Made by a program: the position numbers and the translations under genes. From assembly GCF_947179165.1 (NCBI RefSeq), contig NC_077243.1, positions 50,313,001-50,377,000 on the forward strand: DNA of 64,000 bases. The letters run 5' to 3'. This DNA is from Solanum dulcamara (lineage: Eukaryota; Streptophyta; Magnoliopsida; Solanales; Solanaceae). Of the stretch, positions 49,101-60,881 are shown one piece after another (the first letter of the stretch is position 1; each line of letters opens with the position of its first letter). The notes under the pieces are model-generated. The model worked only from the letters and a program-made list of their open reading frames with translations. It did no database searches and had not been told where the DNA came from.

Positions 49101-50680
49101 CAATCCCAAAATCAAATTAATCAATATGTGATTACATCCTTGGGATCAATCTAAAGAAGGGTAAATAGTAGCCTTCCTGTAGACCAATCATGCGTGCTCC
49201 AAAATCACAGAATTAGATCTTTCCCTTTCCTAACGACCTTTGAATGCGGCCACACTATCAAAAATAGGTACACAATGTTAGTATGGTCTTTTTTACATTA
49301 AAATTACTAATATTGAAGATGAACCAATTTTGGAGTCAAAATGGAAATGTGGGACCAGCTCTAGAAATTTTTGAAAATGTGGGACCTGCTCTAGAAATTT
49401 TGGAAGTAACTATGTGAAAGGGTCTTAAGCAGTACCCCGAACTTGTTTTCCAAACTGGAAGACAATTCGGGGTTCGAAACAGTGGGAAATAAATCATCTA
49501 ATAAAATCACATTTTTATCACCATTAAAGGTATGGAGAATAGCTGAAAGCGAGAAATTACCTTTGAAAAATCTTTCCCAACATTACCAATCACCAATCCA
49601 AGTAGCCTTAACTACTACGAACCTATAGAATATAAAATTGCCCAATTTGGGGTTGTATAGAACCCACAATCGCAATTTGAAAGCTTAAATGAGTTGAGTT
49701 CATCCTTGGTCTTTTATTAAAAGACGAGGCAGTTACTCTTCACGAACGCGGCTATAGTATCCTTCGATCACAATAAAGAACAATTTAGACATCCATGAAT
49801 ATGGAAGTCTCCATACAAATGCAAAAGAGGAACAAGAAAGACTCCGCAAATAGGGAACCTGTCCCATGAACAAGGAGAAACAACCGTCACGCTTCCGCGA
49901 GCGTGGCCAGTGTCCAGCGAATGCAGAGAGAAAACGACCACTCCGCCACAAACGCGGCCAAAGGTCCGTAAATGCAAAATGCAAAATACCCTTGAACTAG
50001 CAGTTGCTGCAATATTCAACTTTATCATTGTCCAAATCTTAGACGTGGTGCTCGGGATTCATTAGGAATATAGTGCGCAAAAACAAACTATGCTACCCCA
50101 CCAAATTTGACATTTCAGACTCAATGTCATATTTGAATTTCCCATAAAAGGTCATTTTAATTAAAAAATGGGTCAAACTCCTAAGTTCCATTTTAAGCCA
50201 AGTTCCACAACAACCTCAAGATTAGAACAAAAGCCTTGAGAAGTGCACGAGTATCAATCTAGACCAAAATTGACATTCTAGAGCTAACTGCGCTAACGGA
50301 ATTTTCATCCAAGCGTGTTTAATTAGAATGATGACCAAAGTCAACTTTAGGACAAATTTCAAAGGATAAAGCGCCAAGTGGCCTCAAACTCTCACTAATT
50401 GACTCAATACTCGTGTCAGCCATGCTACTAGACTAATTTAGCTATTTCAGAGCTGATGCAACCACCAGAATTTAGTTCTAAGGTCTTTTAACTGAAGTAA
50501 TGACCAAAATTAATATTTTAAGTTATAAAATCTCCAAACTAGGGAAATGGTCCTAAAACTCAAATGAACAACCAGGCAATCTAACAGCCAGCAAGTCATA
50601 AATGAGTTGGGGCACTACAGAAATGCTCTAAATGATGAAAAGAAGGCATTAAGGAAAAAATAACTTGGAGGATCATTACA
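49100..50680 (-). repeat. R8 5' LTR (left edge approximate)
   Basis: The right edge at 50680 (GGAGGATCATTACA) is firm by comparison with 46250. Alignment with the left LTR begins at about 49370 because the left copy is truncated, so the inner edge is only estimated. The C+G-richer block with GCGAGCGTGG/CGCGGCC words recurs at 49890-49960. Confidence 0.6.
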
Positions 50681-52716
50681 CATACTTTGGTATCTTCATG
50701 TCCTTCCCATCAAGTTTAAGTTGCGCGGTAATACAATACTATTTTTCCGGTGAGAGAAAATAGCACAAGAGTCAAAGCTCACATATGTTTCTAAAGTCAT
50801 TCATTATCCAAATCAAAAGGTAACTCCAGTTTTGTCAAGACAAATTTTCAACAGTTTTGTCCTTTAACTTAACAATATGTTTGTAGGTTTAAAGTATTTT
50901 ATGTCAGTCATAATTAGTTTCTCTTTGTTAAAATAACACCAATAATTTCATGTGAGATGAATATATTTTCAATACAATTTTTTATAAAATTAAATAGTGT
51001 AGGTAATCCGCCAGAATATTTTCTTAAAGCCACTAAATAAAGTTTTTTTGCCTTAGGCATATGATTGGCACTCTTAAAAGTTTATCTTCAGTTTGTCCCC
51101 CGTTGCAAGATTCTGATGTTGCCATGACATGCGCTTGTTATTATTCAATTTTCTTCTATATGAAAATTTTCATAATCTTGTTGTAGAAAACAAAATATCT
51201 ATCTATATTAAAGCTTAAATTGAACAATATGGCAGAAACTTTTTCAATTCAGAATAAAATTAAAATTACACAACTAACAAAATAGAAAATAATCTCAATT
51301 CTTACGTTGTGATTCATAAATTCATGAGAAGATAATCTATGGAATGATGAATCCTAAATGATAGTAACTTTTCATCGTCGTTCAATTTGATGAGTGGATA
51401 CCATCATTAGATGAAAGGTTTTGTGATGTATTGTGTTTATAAGTCTAAAGGAGAGTAACCTATGCAACAATTACAATGATAAAGTCAGAGAGATTGTGAT
51501 CCTTTAGGCTTCAACCGTGTGGGAAGTTATAACTGAAAAGTTTTAGAGTCACTGATAATATTTAATTAATTTATTTTGTTAAAACAAAAAATTTAAGAAT
51601 AATTATGGTGCTGACAAATGGTAATTTTACCTCTTCTATTATATATAGATAGATGTGGCAAAGACAGCTGAAAGAGAAATTGCAAATTGCAAATTTTCTT
51701 ATTGTGACGTGTCCATAAGTGAAGGAATCTCCCTATTTTGAAGGTGATGCAACATCAAATTCCAACAATTCGCACAAACTGCAAAATCTAATTTTATTTC
51801 ATTTTGATTTCTCAATTTATTTTGGACTTAGTTATTTTATTTGGGTTTTTATAGTCCATAAAATAATTCTTGAGTGACGAACATACAACTCTCAACTAAC
51901 ACATAACTTAGGACTTAAAATTTTATTGCTGAGGAACTTTGGAAGAGCCGTTGTGAAGGCCGAAAAATATTGGTTTATTCTTTTCTTCTGTATTTTTATT
52001 AAATTTTCTTCAAGATTTCAAATTTATTCTATTCAATTTTTAAGTTCATAATTAAGATTTTTCTATAATTTCTAAATTGTGATTTTCAAATTATGAATAA
52101 CTAAATTGTATAACTAGGTTTATTGAAACCATGATGAATTATCAAAGTAAGTTAATATAAAATTTTATTCTTGAATATTTTTTATGCATGTATGATTTTT
52201 CTCTTCATTTTGATTGGTTTTTAACAATTGCAAACGTTAGAAATCGCCTTTTTCGTACTTGCCGGACCAAGGAGGTAATGAATGGGGAAATGGATTGTAT
52301 AATGGAGATTTGAGGCTATCAACCCTCATCTAATATCTTGAATGGACCAAGGGATAGCTAATTTGTAATCAAAGGTAAGGGTTAGTAAAGAATACACCCG
52401 TAAACAGACCAAGTTGCAAGGAGAAATATACTTATTTATGGGACCAACCTCTTAGGTGAACTTAACTTATCGATCTTGCATGCTAAAAACTAAAATAGAT
52501 CACTAATACAATATTCTTGCAGAGTTATGAAATCATGGGGAACACATTCCTAGTTACTTCTAATAATCTAAATGCAAATAATTATTTAGTTCCAAGCTAT
52601 TGTTATTCTTTTTTAAAAAATATTCAATTTAAATCCCCATTTTTTAAATAATGACTATAAAGTTAATTTTTTCTATTGATAATATTCTTCCATATCTATC
52701 GGTGGTTTTGGTAGGT
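50681..52716. other. AT-rich region without recognised features
   Basis: No gypsy motif, LTR edge or RNA gene was recognised. A/T runs dominate at 51540-52120. It may be the oldest, possibly host-derived, sequence in the window, or an unrecognised old element. A 30-codon minus-strand frame at 51033-51125 is too short to support. Confidence 0.4.
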
Positions 52717-53257
52717 TAGTAACAACCCAAAAGTTTAAAAGTCAAATTGGAAAGAAAAGTTGTAGAAAGCTTTACTGGTGCCAGTTCAGACGGACCTACC
52801 TAGAGAATGTTCAAGGACCTACGGTCTGTAGGAGGGTGTCATAGTTGAGGTCTTATAGTTGAAAATTTTTTAGGTCTCAGAAGGTTTTGGATGAGCTCAT
52901 AAGACGAGGGTAAAAAGTGTTACAAGACCATAGAGGAGCTCGTAGTGTTGAGTTTAGAGATATTATGTTTAGGGTTTGTTCCACGAGGGTTTTCCTATAA
53001 GCTATAAGAGAAGGTACGGTCCATGGGATGGTTCGTATATAGAAATACAGAGAGATGGATTGAACAAGGTCATGATCAAGAATAAGTATCATATCCCAAG
53101 GATTGATGACTTGCTCGGTCAGCTTCAAGGTGTTAGTTATTTTTCAAAGATTGATCTTTGCTCGGGTTATCCTCAACTTAGAGTAAGAGAATATGACATT
53201 CTGAAGATGACTTTTAGAAGTCGATATGGTCACTGTGAATTTTTAGTTATCTTTTTT
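52717..53257 (+). pseudogene. LTR tip joined to an RT fragment
   Basis: TAGTAACAACCCAAAAG near 52718 resembles the starts of the other LTRs here. About 300 bp later a plus-strand RT fragment reads [67 protein letters not shown] (about 53055-53250). The first catalytic Asp (KIDL) is present. The fragment ends where the R9 LTR starts, before the FIDD motif. Gag and protease are absent between LTR and RT, so a deletion joined them. Confidence 0.65.
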
Positions 53258-54138
53258 TTAGACCCCGAAATATGAAAAGTCAAAACAAAAGAAAATATCA
53301 AGAGTAATGGACTGTCTCAGTTGTATGAGTTGACCATGTATCATAGGAACTTCTACGAATCATAGGAGTGACTCGTAGGATTGATGTTGAGGAAGGAAAT
53401 TTTAACTAAGTGGGAAATTGAGACTACAACTCAAGTGATGACTCATATAGTCAGTGACAACTCGTAGAGGGAATCATAGAAGTACGGTCTGATTTTGGAT
53501 AAATGACTAGCCTCAGTTCTTTTGAAACGACTCAATAAGATGAGTCATAGATGAGTTTACAAGTAGTAGATAGGACTCGTAGGTGCAGTCCTAAATTTTG
53601 AATTTTTGCTAAGTGTGGTTAGGTTTGATGAGTCGTATGTACAACTCGAGTAATAATTGATGACTTATAGGCACGAGTCATAGGAATCAAGTCTCAATTC
53701 AAGTAGCCACTATTTCATACATGTGGGGTTTATGAGTAGGGTCTATGACCCATACACCAAATGACAAATCATATTTGTGGCTAGAGCTTTGCTACTATTT
53801 CTAGAGAGTTGGTGAGTCCTCATTCATCGAGGACAAAACATTTCTTTGTATTGCTACTTTTGACTCCTTCTATGTTAGGGTGAGCTAGGAGCTTATCCTA
53901 AGACCCCATCTAGTATATAGAGGCATGTTTAGACATAGAGTTGATGTAGTCTTTTCTTGGACATATGACTTGATCTTTCATTTTCATTCCTAGACTTCTA
54001 TGATTGAGACTATTCTTCCTCTTAATTTCATTATGCTTTATTGACCTTTTAAATACAATGTATGCTAATATGGATTGGTTGGATCCTTTGGGTTTCCGAT
54101 CACCGTGTCACTTTTAGGTTCTAGCTTGGAGTATGACA
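53258..54138 (+). repeat. R9 5' LTR (about 880 bp)
   Basis: Begins TTAGACCCCGAAATATG, a degraded TGTAACACCCCGAAA-type start, and ends TTGGAGTATGACA before a PBS. It contains many short ACTCATAGG/ACTCGTAGG words (53340-53730). The start is uncertain by a few bases. Confidence 0.65.
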
Positions 54139-54142
54139 AACA

Positions 54143-54154
54143 TGGTATGAGAGC
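54143..54154 (+). other. R9 primer-binding site (initiator tRNA-Met)
   Basis: TGGTATGAGAGC, one mismatch to the consensus, lies four bases after the LTR end. Confidence 0.78.
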
Positions 54155-54506
54155 AAAAGGTTTTAGAAGTATCCTAGGGAGTCTAGCATGCTACGTCGAG
54201 TAGAGTTTTATTCATGGATGTTTAGCGCGCCATATTTATGAGTAAGAGTCTATGGGCTATCTTAGGAAAAACTCACTTCTTTCATGATCTATTTCATGCG
54301 ATAAAGTGGTACTCTAAATCTTTCCCTTCTTACGATTATTCGTTGCGATTTTCAAAAATATGCCTTCATAAAGAGCTCCCGTACGAAGGAACATTGAGGA
54401 TTAGCAACAAGCTCCGAATGATCCCTTGAATGATCAAGTCTTCCATGCTGAGTTCTGAATGGCTTCCCAAGTACATGCTCAAGCTATGACGGCATAGGCC
54501 AACCGC

Positions 54507-56795
54507 GAGGTTGTAAAACCCCGAAAGTTGGAAAGTCAGAAAACAAAATGTAAGGGTGAAATCTCAAAAAAATATTAACCAGCTAAGGTTCATAACTCAT
54601 GGAAGGGAGTCGTGGTAGTGCCAGGGAATGAAAGTGAGACTAGAAGAGGACCATAATCGGGTTCACGACCCGTAGTCATGGTCATAGACTGTCAAGTGGT
54701 ACATGAAAGCCAACCCTCAAAACCATGAAGTAGGTCAGCTTCACGAGGGCCACTATGGCCCATTGAGTCTGTCACGGCCCTTGGTCCCCTTCCGTTAAGA
54801 GTCCTTATCTAAGCTTGACCAATTCAATCTTCATGCACCACCCCAAGGCTCTTGGAGGTTTTCATGGATAATGTGGTCCGTCTAGGGGTCCATTCTTAGG
54901 GGTTTTAAGGCAATTCTTAAGTGTGGGAATAGATTTGGAGAATTTTTAAGGTCACAATAATCATTTAGCACAAAGTTAAGTTTTACTGATTGAATTTCAA
55001 TGTAAAATTCTACATGGTCAACTTCAAATAATCATATCTCCTATGATTTAAATAATTAAGTAGACCGTGACCCATCAAATTAAAGATCTTTGAGTCCTCT
55101 TTCCAATACCATTGATTTGTCTTATTTGGATATTATAGTAAAACCTTATATCCATTTTAGTGAAGTCCTACTAAGAAGTCACATGTTCATGACCGGCATT
55201 ACGGATCCTGAAGGCTAGTACGGGCCGTATTGCCTTCCATGATGGATGGCTGCAATCGTTTTTCAGTAACTGCCTACACATATTACAGGGTTATTTTAGT
55301 CCTTTTCAAAACCTTTTAACCCTATTCTAAGTCATTTTGGGGTGTTTTGAAGGAATATATCATTCTACTAACTAGTTTTTCCCTAATAATCATCCATCTA
55401 AACATTCAAGTATCTAGAAATCGTCTCTCAAGAAAATCCTTTCAAGACTCTCTTCTTCTCCTACAAGACTCCATTGAAGGATCAACTAGTGTTTCCAATT
55501 CTTCCATCAATTTTCAAGCTTCCATCAAGAAATCCACCCAAGGTATGTGGAAATTGATTCATGGGCATCTTTCACCCATGGAGCCCAAAATATCTTCAAT
55601 TTTTCAAGTGATTTCAAGTATGAATTTCATGAGATTTTGGTCAATTTTTCTTCTATTGATAGAATTAAGTTTCAATTAAGGTTTTTCAATTAAGGTTTTT
55701 CAATTCAATTAGGCATGATTCAATTTGAATCATGTGATTCCATTAATTTTCATTCAATTACTCCTATATGCTATATAGGGTTCAAGATATTGAGTATGGG
55801 TTCCTCAATTATAGTTATGAATTGATTCAATTCTATTCAATTATGCATGATTTAAGTTGGAATTGCATGATTGGGATGTAGTGTTAACTAAACCCATGTA
55901 TTATGTTAATTCAAATTATGAATTTAGGAATGTCCTTATGGGTCTATCCAATTATTATTAAGTTGAGATAGTTTTACATGATTATACACGATATCAATTC
56001 AGTTACATGATTTTAAGATAATTCCTTATTGATTCAAGCATGAGACTATATTTTTCAATGATAATCTATATATATTATGACAATGATTTGATAAGTCTTT
56101 CAAGAAAGTTAAATGAAAGGTTTGAAATAATATTTATGATAAAATTCAAGTCAAGAATGAATGGTGATGGGTTCTTCTCGCCTAAGTATGAATGTATAAT
56201 GATGAAAGGTCTACACTCACATTACATGAGATGAAATTAAGGAGTTATTCTATGATTATTTAATTATACATAGTGAAAGGAAAATAGATATGGTTTCTCT
56301 CACATGATATTGACTTTATGACTTATGATTTGTCTATTTTGTTTAGAGTTTATCTAGCACTGAGTGGACCTTGGGATAGGCACTCTCTCCCATAGTTGAG
56401 ATAGACACCCGTAGTAAGATTCTATTATCCCATAATTATGTGATACCGTAGGATAATAGATCACCTATAGTAGAGTCTCAATTCCTTTAAGGGTCACCCG
56501 CAGTAGAGGCTCGATCCTTCATGTAGCTTAGTGGATCCACTAATGCATGAAAAAGTCTACCTTGGATATTAATCTCCCCCTTTTCTACTGTAGAGGTAAC
56601 ATCGGGACTCCATGTTATAGCTCACATTGTTTATGTTTGTTAACGGGTTCTTTCACAAAGGTAAAAAGTCTCTCTCACAATATTTAAGGTATTTCTTTCT
56701 ATGATTATTAATATCTCTCACATGTCCATGATCTCTCATAAGGTTAAAGGTCCTATCTCTCTTTCTCTCTCTCTCTCTCTCTCACATACACACAT

Positions 56796-56861
<66 letters not shown>

Positions 56862-57475
56862 ATATATGTTTTACTATGAAGTTCATGATGCATTAACCAC
56901 ATACTTTCGACATGATTTCAAATACTTTTAAGTCTTATTCATGCTTTCATCACATTGGTCATGCATTCTATGTTCATATTATGCATGTCTTATTTCATTG
57001 TTCATGCATATCTCACATACTTAGTACTTTCTATGTACTAATGCATACTTTTGCCAATGTTGTATCATATTATAGGAGCCGACGATCACGTTCATCCCAT
57101 TCTTGTCTAGAGCTTGCTATAGTAGTTTTTGGTGGTAAGTCCTCATGTTCTAAGAAAGATACATTTTTACTTCATGTTATTATTTTACTTCTTCATTACT
57201 CTTATATTGTCATAGGTGAGCTAGGGACTTATCTTATGCTCTCATTGAGTTTGTAGAGGCATGTTAGATATTCATGGAGTATATTTTGTCATCCTTTTCT
57301 CATTATTGAAACTTATGCCTTCATTGAGATTTTGCTTTTGTATTTTGATTTAGTTTTATTTTCTTTATTTACCTTTTGTATTCCTATGATATTATAAGAG
57401 ACTTGGTTGGGGTTTTCTTTGGGAATGCTAATTGTCGTGTTATGGATAGGCCCTAGTGTGGGTTGTGACAGAGGT
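54507..57475 (+). repeat. Solo LTR with 5-bp target-site duplication
   Basis: The LTR spans 54512-57470 (2,959 bp), starts TGTAAAACCCC and ends TGGGTTGTGACA. It is bordered by GAGGT at 54507-54511 and again at 57471-57475. The gag frame of R9 is continuous once the insert and one GAGGT are disregarded. No internal region is present, so LTR-LTR recombination is the likely origin. Confidence 0.92.
56758..56857. repeat. Compound microsatellite (CT)n-(CA)n-(TA)n
   Basis: CT repeats to about 56783, CA repeats to about 56814 and TA repeats to about 56856, with few interruptions. It lies inside the solo LTR. Confidence 0.95.
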
Positions 57476-58440
57476 GGTTACTCTTGTGAACCCAAATGCA
57501 GGTACAATAGTGACAAGGGCTCGTGACTTTATGAGGATGAATCTTCTGTATTTTTGGGGTTCCAAGGTGGATGAGGATCCACAAGAATTTTTTGAGAGTG
57601 TTTATAAGATTGTGGCGATAATGGGAGTTAACTTGGTTAAAAGGGAGGAGTTAGCTACTTACCAATTGAAAGGCATTGCTAGAACATGGTTTGATCAATG
57701 GAGAAGTGAGAGGCCCAGAGAGGCAAGTCCCGTGAATTGGGAAGAATTTGGAGGAGTGTTTCCTGATTGCTTTTTTTTGTTGGAGTTGAGGGATAAAAAG
57801 ATATAAGAGTTCATCAACCTAAAGAAAGGAAATATGAGTGTGAGGGAGTATTCCCTCAAGTTCATCCAATTGTCAAAGTATGCCCCATTTATGGTTGCCA
57901 ACCCAAGAGCTCATATGAGCAAGTTCATTTCGAGCATTCCAGATTTGGTGTCTACGGAATGCAAGACAACTATGTTGATTAAGGAAATGGATATCTATAG
58001 ACTCATGACTCATGCTGAGAAAATAGAAGATGAGAAGCGAAGGTACAAAACTAGAGATTCCAAATAGGCAAGGACGGATGGTGTTGACTTCTCCCATGCT
58101 ATGTCCAAAAATGGTGGGCATCCTTAATTTCTCTAAAAGTATTCTGGTTAAGGTTCTTCAAATTATCCAACTCCAAGGTTTGATAAGGATAGGGTTCCCA
58201 ACCCTAAGCCTCAAAGAGGAGTTCCTAATAGCTAAGTTATCCCCGCATGCAAGAAGTGTGGGAAGAATCACAAGGGAGAGTGTTTGGCAGGATTGAATAT
58301 GTGTTATAGATGTGGCGAGTTGAAAAATCATGCTAAGGAGTGTAGAGATAAAGAAGGTCATCCTCAAGTCCAATTGGCTCATGAAGGGAAGGTGCAACTC
58401 TCACATAGTAGCCCTATAAATACTAACTCCATGCCACAAA

Positions 58441-60290
58441 GTAGGCTATAATCTCAACTCGCATGCAAGGGCTTTTTAGAAGTAACTCATGAATCATATA
58501 ACTTGTGAAACACATGTTGATTATTTTCTTTAGCTTAAGAATCATATATCTATGTGATCTATACTCATATGGATAATATGTAGCCAATTACTTCTTTTAA
58601 CTTTATGATACTGTAATCTCTAGGAGTTTCAACTGAAGACACATATGTGGACATGAATAGTATGACTTTTCTACCTAGAAAAAGAGTACTTTAACTCTAT
58701 GGGTTTAGACATCCATCATGGGAAGATTTACAAAATAGGAATACTTCATCATGTAATCTCTTATGACATTTATATTAGTAACATGTGACTCTGGATCGTG
58801 CCTTATTGGTGAAAGAGGTTTTAGCTTTATATACCTTGCTTTGGGACTTACTTTCTTACATTATGTTATCAAACTCCTCTGTTGACAACTTTATCTATAA
58901 CGTGGCATCATATAGGGTAGTATAAGAAATTAATCAAGAAGAACAACAAGGCCAAAAACAAAATAATGGTTTACGAGCGACAAGCCCAATAATTACAATA
59001 GATAAATGGTGTATTGCCACACCCTTCTCTTTATCTACTTTCCAAGTGGTCTCATGACTTACCTATGAGGTTAATATTACTCCACAATCCATACTTTATG
59101 AATAACCATCCCCTTAATCATTCAAATTATATATATAAACTCAAACTCATAGTTTCCGAACACCATTCCATGAGTTCTTTATCAAACGACCTCAAATTCC
59201 CTTGTAAGCTCATAGTTTAAATTGACTGGGAACTACTAGCATCAATGACAATAATAGGAGCTCGTATAAACACCTACAATATATTCTTTAGAAATTTAGG
59301 CATTTAATCAATCATTTAGCGAGCGACCAACTTGCAAGAACTATAAAAGTCGTATTTTCTTTACCTATATTTTAATTTTTTCATAATGAAGTTGCTGACT
59401 CAATACAATAAAACCAAACCTCTTTGAATCAATACAATAGCCAATACATCCTTATACATACTCTCTCCTCACTAATTACATCAATTACAATAGGTAAAAT
59501 GTGGACTCACAGCTTCTTATCACCATCCAGTGAGTCTCACTCGTAAATTAATGTTAAAATACCTTTTAGAATCATATTTATGGAGAGAGAGCAAAATCCT
59601 TAACTCTATAACCAAGAGAAAGGATCCCTGCCATTTTAATCTTCAATAATAACACCTTTCCCGTCAATAAAATACTTAGCTATGTATATATTTATGATCA
59701 TTGGAGAGAAATACACTTGATTCTTGAAGAAACCAACATACCTTAAGCTTGGAGGATTGGAGATGATCAAAGCTTGAAGAAATCAGTAAGAGCCAGTCCC
59801 TACACGTTTTGTAGTAAATGGGAAATGAAATCCCTAAGTTCTAATATAGAAAGACCAACTTTGGCCAAATTTCCCTAAAGTGCCACATGTCATGCAATGA
59901 TTGAGCAGTGCGCATCTCAGTTGTAAAATGCACATAACATGTTACTCCAAAGTCGTATTGATGAGAAGTTCTTTTTGCTGGAAACTAGATTGAAATATCC
60001 TTCAATTGATAGGTGTTAGGCCCTTTAACTCATTATATATTAGGAGATATACTCATTCCAAGTTACATAATAAATTAGATCATTTAAAATATTCCTCCAC
60101 AATGAACCTTTAAACATGAACCTTTTCTTTAATGATCTTTTTTGCCTATAACTTTGGTGTTACACTTTAAATAACTTAATATAAGAATTACTTGATATTC
60201 ATAATAATTTGCAATAATATTCTCTCGGTATCACACCAATGCATCGGCACTTATGAGTCGCAGACATAATTTAAGTTACGAGTTATTACA
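58441..60290 (-). repeat. Inverted R5-family LTR (left edge uncertain)
   Basis: From 60290 (TTACGAGTTATTACA) leftwards to about 59245 it matches the R5 3' LTR (32952-33990) in inverted orientation. The portion 58441-59245 has no coding signal and is probably the rest of the LTR, which is missing from the R5 copy. No PBS or gag is attached, and no target duplication was found. Confidence 0.65.
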
Positions 60291-60364
60291 TGGTCTAGTT
60301 TTGATGTAGAAATATATTTGTTAACTTCTTTTGTCTTTCGCTGGCCTAGGGATCGAATTTGTAA

Positions 60365-60646
60365 CTATGGATTACAAAACTTGTTTACAAAGGCTGAATA
60401 TGGGTTTAACAGTGGTACATATGTAAAAGATATTTTATTTTCTAAGGTTAATACATCTACTTCGTAAAGGTAGTCATATTTACATGAAAATTTTTTACTT
60501 AGAGTAGGAGACATGTTTACTTTTACTAAAGATTTACATGGACTAGACGCAGACAGAAAAGACATAGATTTATAGGAATTGGAAGACGATGATAAAGACT
60601 CTTGCACGGACATATTTATGTTGTTTTTTGGACCATAAAGACTCAA
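60365..60646 (-). pseudogene. Unassigned reading frame downstream of a PBS-like site
   Basis: A 93-codon open frame whose first ATG is at about 60613. It starts with a serine-rich stretch (SVQESLSSSSNSYKSMSFLS), followed by a basic and aromatic part (KKFSCKYDYLYEVDV, ISFTYVPLLNPYSAFVNKFCNP). After the stop at 60365 coding-like text continues in the same frame (LQIRSLGQRKTKEVNKY) to the LTR edge at 60290, so the gene was probably longer and has one stop. I do not recognise the family. The position just after a tRNA-Met-like PBS suggests the first frame of a pararetrovirus or a retroelement gag, but this is not demonstrated. Confidence 0.4.
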
Positions 60647-60865
60647 ATATATGTGTTCTAAAAAACTAAGGAAAGAAACAAATAGAAAATACTTATTTGT
60701 TCTAAGTTCTAAGAAAAGAAACTATAACTATTTATAAAAGACTATGGACAGAGTAATGGCTAAAGACTAAAATAAAATAAAAAATAGAATATAAAAGTTG
60801 GCAGTACAACGTGAGATATATACCTTATGTGAAACCTTGCTCCTCCCTCTGGGGAGGATGGTCTA

Positions 60866-60877
60866 GCATTGATACCA
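60866..60877 (-). other. PBS-like site (tRNA-Met type)
   Basis: The minus strand reads TGGTATCAATGC, 10 of 12 matches to the tRNA-Met PBS. It is followed downstream by a 7-bp-stem hairpin (TCCTCCC...GGGAGGA, 60841-60858). No CA-ended LTR directly precedes it. Confidence 0.45.
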
Positions 60878-60881
60878 AATA

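Larger units (their letters stand above)
44965..50680 (-). mobile_element. R8: degenerate gypsy element with two LTRs
   Basis: The left (44965-46250) and right (about 49100-50680) segments align, sharing CTCTAGAAATTTTGGAA, CACATTTTTATCACCATTAA, AAGTGCACGA blocks and ends GGTCATTATA/GATCATTACA. Between them is a heavily mutated pol on the minus strand. No gag or PBS is recognised. The left LTR is clipped by R7. Confidence 0.72.
53258..58440 (+). mobile_element. R9: gypsy element remnant (LTR, PBS, gag)
   Basis: A plus-strand LTR (53258-54138), PBS and gag, with gag split by the solo LTR at 54512-57470. Everything after the gag zinc knuckles is lost at about 58440. It is inserted in an older RT fragment. 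Confidence 0.75.
54400..58440 (+). pseudogene. gag: R9 gag, split by a solo LTR
   Basis: The N-terminal part before the insertion reads NDQVFHAEF, MASQVHAQAMTA and ANREV (54425-54511). The frame resumes at 57471 with [51 protein letters not shown], the gag domain (LKGIARTWFDQWRSERPREA, NWEEFGGVFPDCFFLLELRDKKI) and, after a stop, FINLKKGNMSVREYSLKFIQLSKYAPFMVANPRAHMSKFISSIPDLV. Two knuckles near 58245-58345 read CKKCGKNHKGEC and CYRCGELKNHAKEC. Apart from the insertion, only a few stops and shifts occur, so this gag is comparatively well kept. It ends near 58440 without protease. Confidence 0.82.

Noticed and set aside
51033..51125. Short minus-strand frame starting MATSESCNGGQTEDK as a possible first exon
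   Set aside because: Only 30 codons, with no splice sites or downstream exons that I could support.
55347..55679. A 110-codon Ser-rich plus-strand frame
   Set aside because: It falls in the transcribed leader part of the solo LTR, where similar T/C-rich text occurs in other LTRs. No protein features.
56912..57256. A 114-codon plus-strand open frame (Cys/His/Ser-rich)
   Set aside because: It lies inside the solo LTR just after a microsatellite. There is no domain, and LTR sequence of this kind does not normally code.
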